This document shows, in pieces, positions 58,367 through 64,000 of a stretch of 64,000 nucleotides of DNA. The notes below the pieces were generated by a model. The model did no database searches. It saw nothing but the letters and a program-made list of their open reading frames with translations, and had not been told where the DNA came from. This DNA comes from Pelodera strongyloides (taxonomy: Eukaryota > Nematoda > Chromadorea > Rhabditida > Rhabditidae): assembly GCA_036852015.1 (NCBI GenBank), contig JAANDG010000026.1:372001-436000 (forward strand). Reading direction: 5' to 3'. Both the position numbers and the translations under genes were made by a program. Within the stretch, counting starts at the first letter, position 1. The number at the start of each line of letters is the position of its first letter.

Positions 58367-61300
58367 CTACGCTTCCTCTTCCACTGCGACCGGTGGAGTC
58401 TTCGGTGTTTCGGACTTCACTGCGCTTGGAGAGCCGGACCCTGGAAAAACAATCTAAATTAGACATTTGCCAATGTTCATAAAAGAGAACTCTTAAATTT
58501 CACAAGTTTCAAAAACATCTAAACGTTCGAATGGTGCAAAACACCTTTGGAATTGAGGAAGAACAAATATATGGGTACCCATATTGATAGATAGACAAGT
58601 AGGTCGGGCAAAAGAAATAGAAATAAAGACTGAAGATCAAACCAGGACAACTGGCAAGATTAACAGTATTGGCCGGAAAGGTCATATCTTACTAATTATC
58701 TTATAGGAGAGATCGCGGTAGGATACTAACTTGATCTTTTAGGCTCAGTAATCCCATGACCATCGCTTTCTGCCGATGGGTCACAACCGTTATTGCGCTG
58801 CGCACATTAGAATTTACTGATATATGCATGTGAACTCTCCAAATGACCCTTGCCAAGTGCCAATGCTCCGGTTGACAATACCTGGAGGAAGGGGATAGTT
58901 TAGTTCACTTTTCCAGCGCGCCCGCGCCCACGCATAAATGATTACTAAGTTAGACAAAAAGGGTTGGCAAAAAAGGGTAAATAAGGTTATCTTTCTCCTT
59001 GGTGACAGTATTGTGAAGAGGATAGCAAATGCAACTTCATAACAAAAATTCGTGCCGCAATTAGTATTAAGTCAGCTGTGTCGGGAGGGAGCAAGAATGC
59101 ATGAAAAGTGAGAGAGGACAAAAAAAAAACTGTTAGAGAGCCCGAGCTAAGATGTCATAGGGGGAATGCCAAGGAAAATCACCACCTTGCTGACGATAAT
59201 TTAGAGAACGAGCAACAAAATGACATCATTTTCCTAGAAAAATGCTGCCTGACCGGAAAGCTAATATGTATCAATGTTGGGTATTCACATGGGACATAAG
59301 CTTAACATTTTGATGATCACCTAGAATATTACTGGGTGTCTAAGCAAAACTGATACGAAAGTCAACGAGAAGTAAAGTCCGAGGGTAAGCGTACTGTGCG
59401 CTCACATGAGCTTGATATAGTATTCAGAAAGAGGGGTGAGATAGAATTCTAATTTATCATTCTGGGAATTGAAGGAACGATGAGTGGGTGAGCTGTGTGA
59501 ATTGGAGCTACCTCCAGAGAGATGCAAAAGGAATGAAACAACTAATAAGGATACTGATCTAAACGACGAGAAATCAGCGAACTTGGCCATGCGACTGCTA
59601 TCAAACGCATCAATCAACAGGCCGAGCCTGGCAAAAGTGACGATATGTATTTTGAAACAACTAGCGGTATCATGAGAAGTGAAAATTTGTGTTAGAAGAC
59701 AATGAACCACATGTAGGCTAGTGGTAGTTTGCAGCGCGAGCTGACTGATCAAATACCGGTTATATGTAGATTTAAAACACCTTGTGGGGATACCGGCCGG
59801 AAAGGCCTTCCTCCTTTGCCTCCTGAGCGGGAGAAGGGTGGTAGCATTCTGTTTCCCATCATCATACCGGGAGGAGGTCCTCCCATTCCCATTGGTGGTC
59901 GCATCATCATTCCCGGAGGAGGACCGGACATCCCCGGACCACGACCCATTGGACCGGGTTGACACGGCGGTTGCTAAAGAGAGAAAAAGTCGAAAACAAT
60001 TTACTCTACTTATGTTGGAGATGCATATCAAATTTGCACAATTTACTCTACTTATGTTGGAGATGCATATCAAATTTGCACAAATGTCATTAGCGTAGGA
60101 GTGGAAGTAAATATCGAATACCTTTATTGATGACGCAATCATGTTCGTGAGGAATGATGCAATGTTGGCACCAGGTGTAGGGCCGGTGAGACCACAGGGA
60201 CCGGTTTGGCCTGGAGGCCCGCCGGGAGGCATTGGGACAGGAGGTGGTGCACCCATATTGGGAAATGGCATACTGAAATTAAACACTATGGAAAAAATAG
60301 GAACTTAGGAACAGGCTCATGAAATATATTACTTCCAGTCGATGTGGCACGTCTTCTAAAAAAGATAATCATAGATTGAGCATCTTACGTTGGGGGTGGG
60401 ACTCCAGGAGGGAATAGCGAATTTACGGAAGACATATAAGGCGCCGACGGAGCCTGATTTGATGAGCAGGTTGGGGGAGGAGCCGTTGCAGTTCCATTTG
60501 ATATAGGCTTGAATGAATAAAAATTAACAACATAAGACCAACACATGGATCAAGGAACACAACAGAGCAAAACTACTGTTACGGCAACCCGTTTGTTTTG
60601 TGCGGTTCATTTATTACTTGACTTACATCGACTAACTAAAGCAAAAGTGAAACAAAATATTTATTTACTTATTTACTTAAATCGACTAACTACTGCAAAC
60701 GTTACCTCTGGGGGTGGGGCGGAGAAGTTGGGTGGTGGGACGCTTAGATTCGGCATTGAACCAGTTTTCGGCAGTTCACTTTTCTGAAACTGAGGACATT
60801 ATTAACATTCTAATTATCCATGACGAACATATAATGACTGGTCTGAATTATCTGATACAGAAACATTTGCTGGCTAATGAACACTAATGACACATATGAT
60901 TAAGACATTACCAACGGCGGCGGCTTTGAGAAATCCTGCGCTGTTGAAGGCGACCCTAAATCAACTGCAGTAAGTATGGGCAACATAATGTACCAATTTT
61001 CGAGATTTATGTAAGAAATAACAATATTTGCAATAAATCGTGGTAGAGAAATGTTAGTTTGCTTACCGGTCTCTGGTATTCCGGGTGGTGGCACTGTAAA
61101 TGCAGGGGGCGGTTTATTAAATAATGACTGGTCTGAATTATCCGACACAGAAACAATTGTTGGCGGAGGAACATTTGTATTGGCGTTAGGTGGCACTCCG
61201 GAGCTACCTGAAATTTGTCGTTTTGCTGTTTTGCTACTAACACTCACGGGGCTTTAACAAAGTACTTTAATGTAAAATTAAAATGCAGATCAGTTGACCT

Positions 61301-63717
61301 ACCATTAAGAATGGGAGGTGGCCCCATCGGATGCATTGGGCCTCCAGGTACAAAGTTCGGTGGTGGTCCAGGGGGGAAGGCGCCAGGACTGGAGTGTATG
61401 GTGTCAAACATACAATATAATATAAATAAAACTAGTCACTCAAATGCGTGTCACACGTAGAGCCCGTCAAAGATTATTTCTTATTGTAAAACCCACGGAA
61501 ACGCTCCTGGGGGCGGCATGGGCCCCATTGAATGGCCTGCAAACTTTCTTTTGATCTCATCATAATTCTCCATTAGGACCTTCTTCAAATGCTCGGGTTG
61601 ATTTTGTATTCCAGTTGTTATCAGCTCATGCTCGTCATCTTTCATCTTCAGCATTTCCCTAAAAATTCATGTGAGGTGAAATAGTCATATACGATCGGGT
61701 TCTAAATTTCATTTTAACAGATCTGGTGTTATATATTCTCGCTTACCCTCGCATTCACAGTTACACCTGTCAACTTTCTCTGACTCATTTTCTTGTCTTA
61801 CTTTAGGCAAAATCAAGAATGGGTAAACCATAATTCATTCTCTACATTCAACTGATGTCAATCCAAATGCCGACCAATAACTGCACTCCACTTCCACCTA
61901 CCCAAATAGCATTCCTCTCTGGCTAATGATGTGGTCCTGCTCCTGCAACAGTTCATATGCTCGCTGTATCAGGTTTCGCAGCTCGCCTTCATCACAAACG
62001 GCCGCCTGAAACATTAGATGACCGTTGTAATAGCAGCCAAAAACCGTAAAGACAAAAAAGCACGTATCCGCCTAATGACCCGAATTGCACAGGGACGATA
62101 TTGTGGAGATCACTGTTTCTAATCAAAAACGCGATACAACTATTTGTACGAATTGACAAATAACATTACACTTGAATGAGATATTATATTGAATGTCAAC
62201 TGATTATTTTTGATTATCAACTACATATAGAGGGGGGGGGGGAATCACTATGCTCAAAGATATCTTTGCTATTAATGTAAGTGAAAAGGGGATCTGAATG
62301 TACTGTAAACTTGAATGAGGAACTATACAAAATACTAAGGAGTGTTTTCGAGAATAATTGTGATACGCACGAAATGCCTCTGAATTTAGCGTTGCACGAG
62401 GAGGCTATTAGTTTGTTCTCCTTCCGGAAAGTTCTAGTCAGGACCCAATACTGCTTGTGAGGCAAAAAAAATGCGCGCACTGTGAGAGCTCGCACACTGT
62501 CAAGTGGATATGTCTTGAACTAAGGGAACACAAAAACGCGAACGTCAATCTCTGACGCTGTCACCGATCGCTTACCACGTAACTACCTTTCAAAGAACAG
62601 GGTTTATTACAAATGTGGGCAGGTTTTCCTACGCGATACTTGACGCCAAAATAAGGTTTGCTTAAAAAAAAGAAGAAGTTCAAATTCCATATAGGACATT
62701 TCATGGTAAATTAATTTCCCTTTAAAATCATTGTGCGTTAGATGTTCGGTAAATCACCTTCATTTCACTGTTAAGTAGAGCATCGCAACGCATGCGCAGA
62801 TTGGCCGTTGTGTTGGCTGGGGCCCCTCTTTCATTACGTTCGCGACGCGGAGGACGTCTACTATCAGAGGCCCTGAAATTCATGAGCTATATGATAACTA
62901 TGTGAACATCGAGTTAACTAGCAAATTGCACATGAATTGTTAAGGTTGAAATGCGACTAATGGAAAAGATAAACGAACGAGAAATGCAAATGAGATCGCA
63001 AGAGGCACACTTAACCAAAAAATCATCCATAAATATGCAAAGGAACAGTGTCGAAGTTTGTGAGACACAAAATAAACTATATGATTGATATCAGCAAAAT
63101 GCAACTTTTGACGGTAACGGTATTTTAGCGCGGCTTTACCGAGTTTTTGGGAAACAGCAGTAAATACTCGAATAGTACTACATACTTGTGAATCAGTGAA
63201 CATTTGCATTATATAAATTGTAACATATACATCCAAGAAATTAGACACAAGAAAAGCTAGAAATGCGAGACGAGCGTTGATAAAGCGATAAAAAGGAGAC
63301 CGGAAATGTAAACCAAAGTGTGAAAATCGAAACTGCAAAGAACAGTTATCATCTCACGGTTATCACCTTGAATGAATGCCCGCGAAATCATCACATCTCA
63401 TGCGCGTCAAGTGAAAGCGAGACGATTAGCCAATTAAGTAATCAATTAATCATTCCTCGAATAGACAGAGAAAAAAGCAAAGAGAAATATAAAATAGAAA
63501 TTGAGTAAAAAGCTAATGTAGTGAGCATAAGACAATAAACCAAAAGACCATTTATAGACACTATACGGAGTGAACGCTAGGAACAACAACAATGACTTTG
63601 GCCAGTAATGTAAGAGAAAGCAGTTTTTGTTAAAGAAAAAAAGACACTGCTACTTACCCGTCCTCCTCATACCGCCGTTTTCGAGGCCGTTCTTCATCTG
63701 GGGAGCGACTTCGTGAT
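58367..63717 (-). CDS. Proline-rich, probably nuclear protein, 5' incomplete
   Basis: Twelve exons join in phase: 63658-63717, 62758-62872, 61902-62005, 61497-61658, 61303-61388, 61067-61207, 60912-60964, 60706-60783, 60389-60507, 60122-60272, 59781-59973 and 58367-58440 (stop 58367-58369). They encode about 445 residues. The visible N terminus is Arg/Ser-rich and basic (SRSRSPDEERPRKRRY, RRPPRRERNERG). A helical segment follows, with NLRMRCDALLNSEMK, GELRNLIQRAYELLQEQD and PEHLKKVLMENYDEIKRKF. The remaining 300 residues are dominated by Pro, Gly and Met (PPPGAFPPGPPPNF, MGRGPGMSGPPPGMMMRPP). An RS-like start and a proline-rich body are typical of splicing or polyadenylation factors, but I do not recognise the family. 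The last intron (1,340 bases) is the longest. The gene continues beyond the right end of the window or in 63718-64000. Confidence 0.75.
59997..60080. repeat. Perfect tandem duplication of 42 bp
   Basis: The segment starting CAATTTACTCTACTTATG occurs twice back to back (59997-60038 and 60039-60080) with no difference seen. It lies in the intron between exons 60122-60272 and 59781-59973 of the proline-rich gene. Confidence 0.9.
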
Positions 63718-64000
63718 CTATAATTATATGATTAGTAATTATAAACCAAATACAAGATAATAGGAACCAAGTCAAACAACATTAACAACTCAATATTAAC
63801 GGGAAATGGAATAATTCACAACAGAGATGACAAACGCTGTGTAATTTCCGCGTTCTGCAATCGAATCAACACATATGGATCATTAACTTGGGGTAAAGTT
63901 TGCCGAACACATGTGTCCGCTCACATTTTTCACGAATGTGAATGTGCAATGTATTGTTGGATGTCCAGGAAACAACAACATGAAATCTCAAAAATAATGA

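Overview
The window reads as nuclear DNA of a nematode. The genes are split into many short exons with GT-AG introns and TTTCAG-type acceptors. Four genes have such an acceptor only 2 to 22 bases before the first ATG, the layout expected of spliced-leader trans-splicing. The families found (Max-like bHLHZ, glutamate-cysteine ligase regulatory subunit, CRAL-TRIO/GOLD, hnRNP A/B) fit an animal. Species cannot be read from the sequence. All gene models were assembled by hand from splice sites, reading frame and intron phase.

Left part (1-20 kb). Two plus-strand 3' ends (1-93 and 1883-1981) face a minus-strand coiled-coil gene (2004-3818). Next to that gene lies an intact 786-residue reverse transcriptase ORF of Penelope-like type (4067-6427). 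A complete Max-like bHLH-zipper gene follows (7283-9102). About 11 kb (9.1-20.2 kb) then holds no gene I can support, only simple repeats and inverted repeats.

Middle (20-38 kb), all on the minus strand. Two paralogous genes for extracellular-type proteins with two MAM-like modules each lie head to tail (20173-23995 and 25979-30195). Upstream of them are a small three-helix membrane protein with a probable frameshift (31442-33142) and a complete glutamate-cysteine ligase regulatory subunit (36084-37936).

Right-middle (41-50 kb), mostly plus strand. A complete 13-exon CRAL-TRIO/GOLD lipid-transfer protein (41578-44996) carries a foldback and tRNA-like repeat in one intron. It is followed by a tRNA cluster (Arg, a tandem Lys duplication, truncated Lys, Asp-like), a GC-rich foldback element, and a partly resolved gene (47864-49482). 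One exon of that gene is bracketed by two oppositely oriented copies of a TTAA-ended MITE.

Right end (52-64 kb), minus strand. A two-RRM hnRNP A/B-type gene (52414-54281) and the 3' part of a long proline-rich, probably nuclear protein gene (58367-63717) close the window. The genes have unrelated jobs (glutathione synthesis, transcription, RNA binding, lipid traffic, extracellular matrix) and do not form a pathway. The most unusual content is the Penelope-like reverse transcriptase, the inverted MITE pair around an exon, the duplicated MAM genes and the very recent tRNA-Lys duplication.
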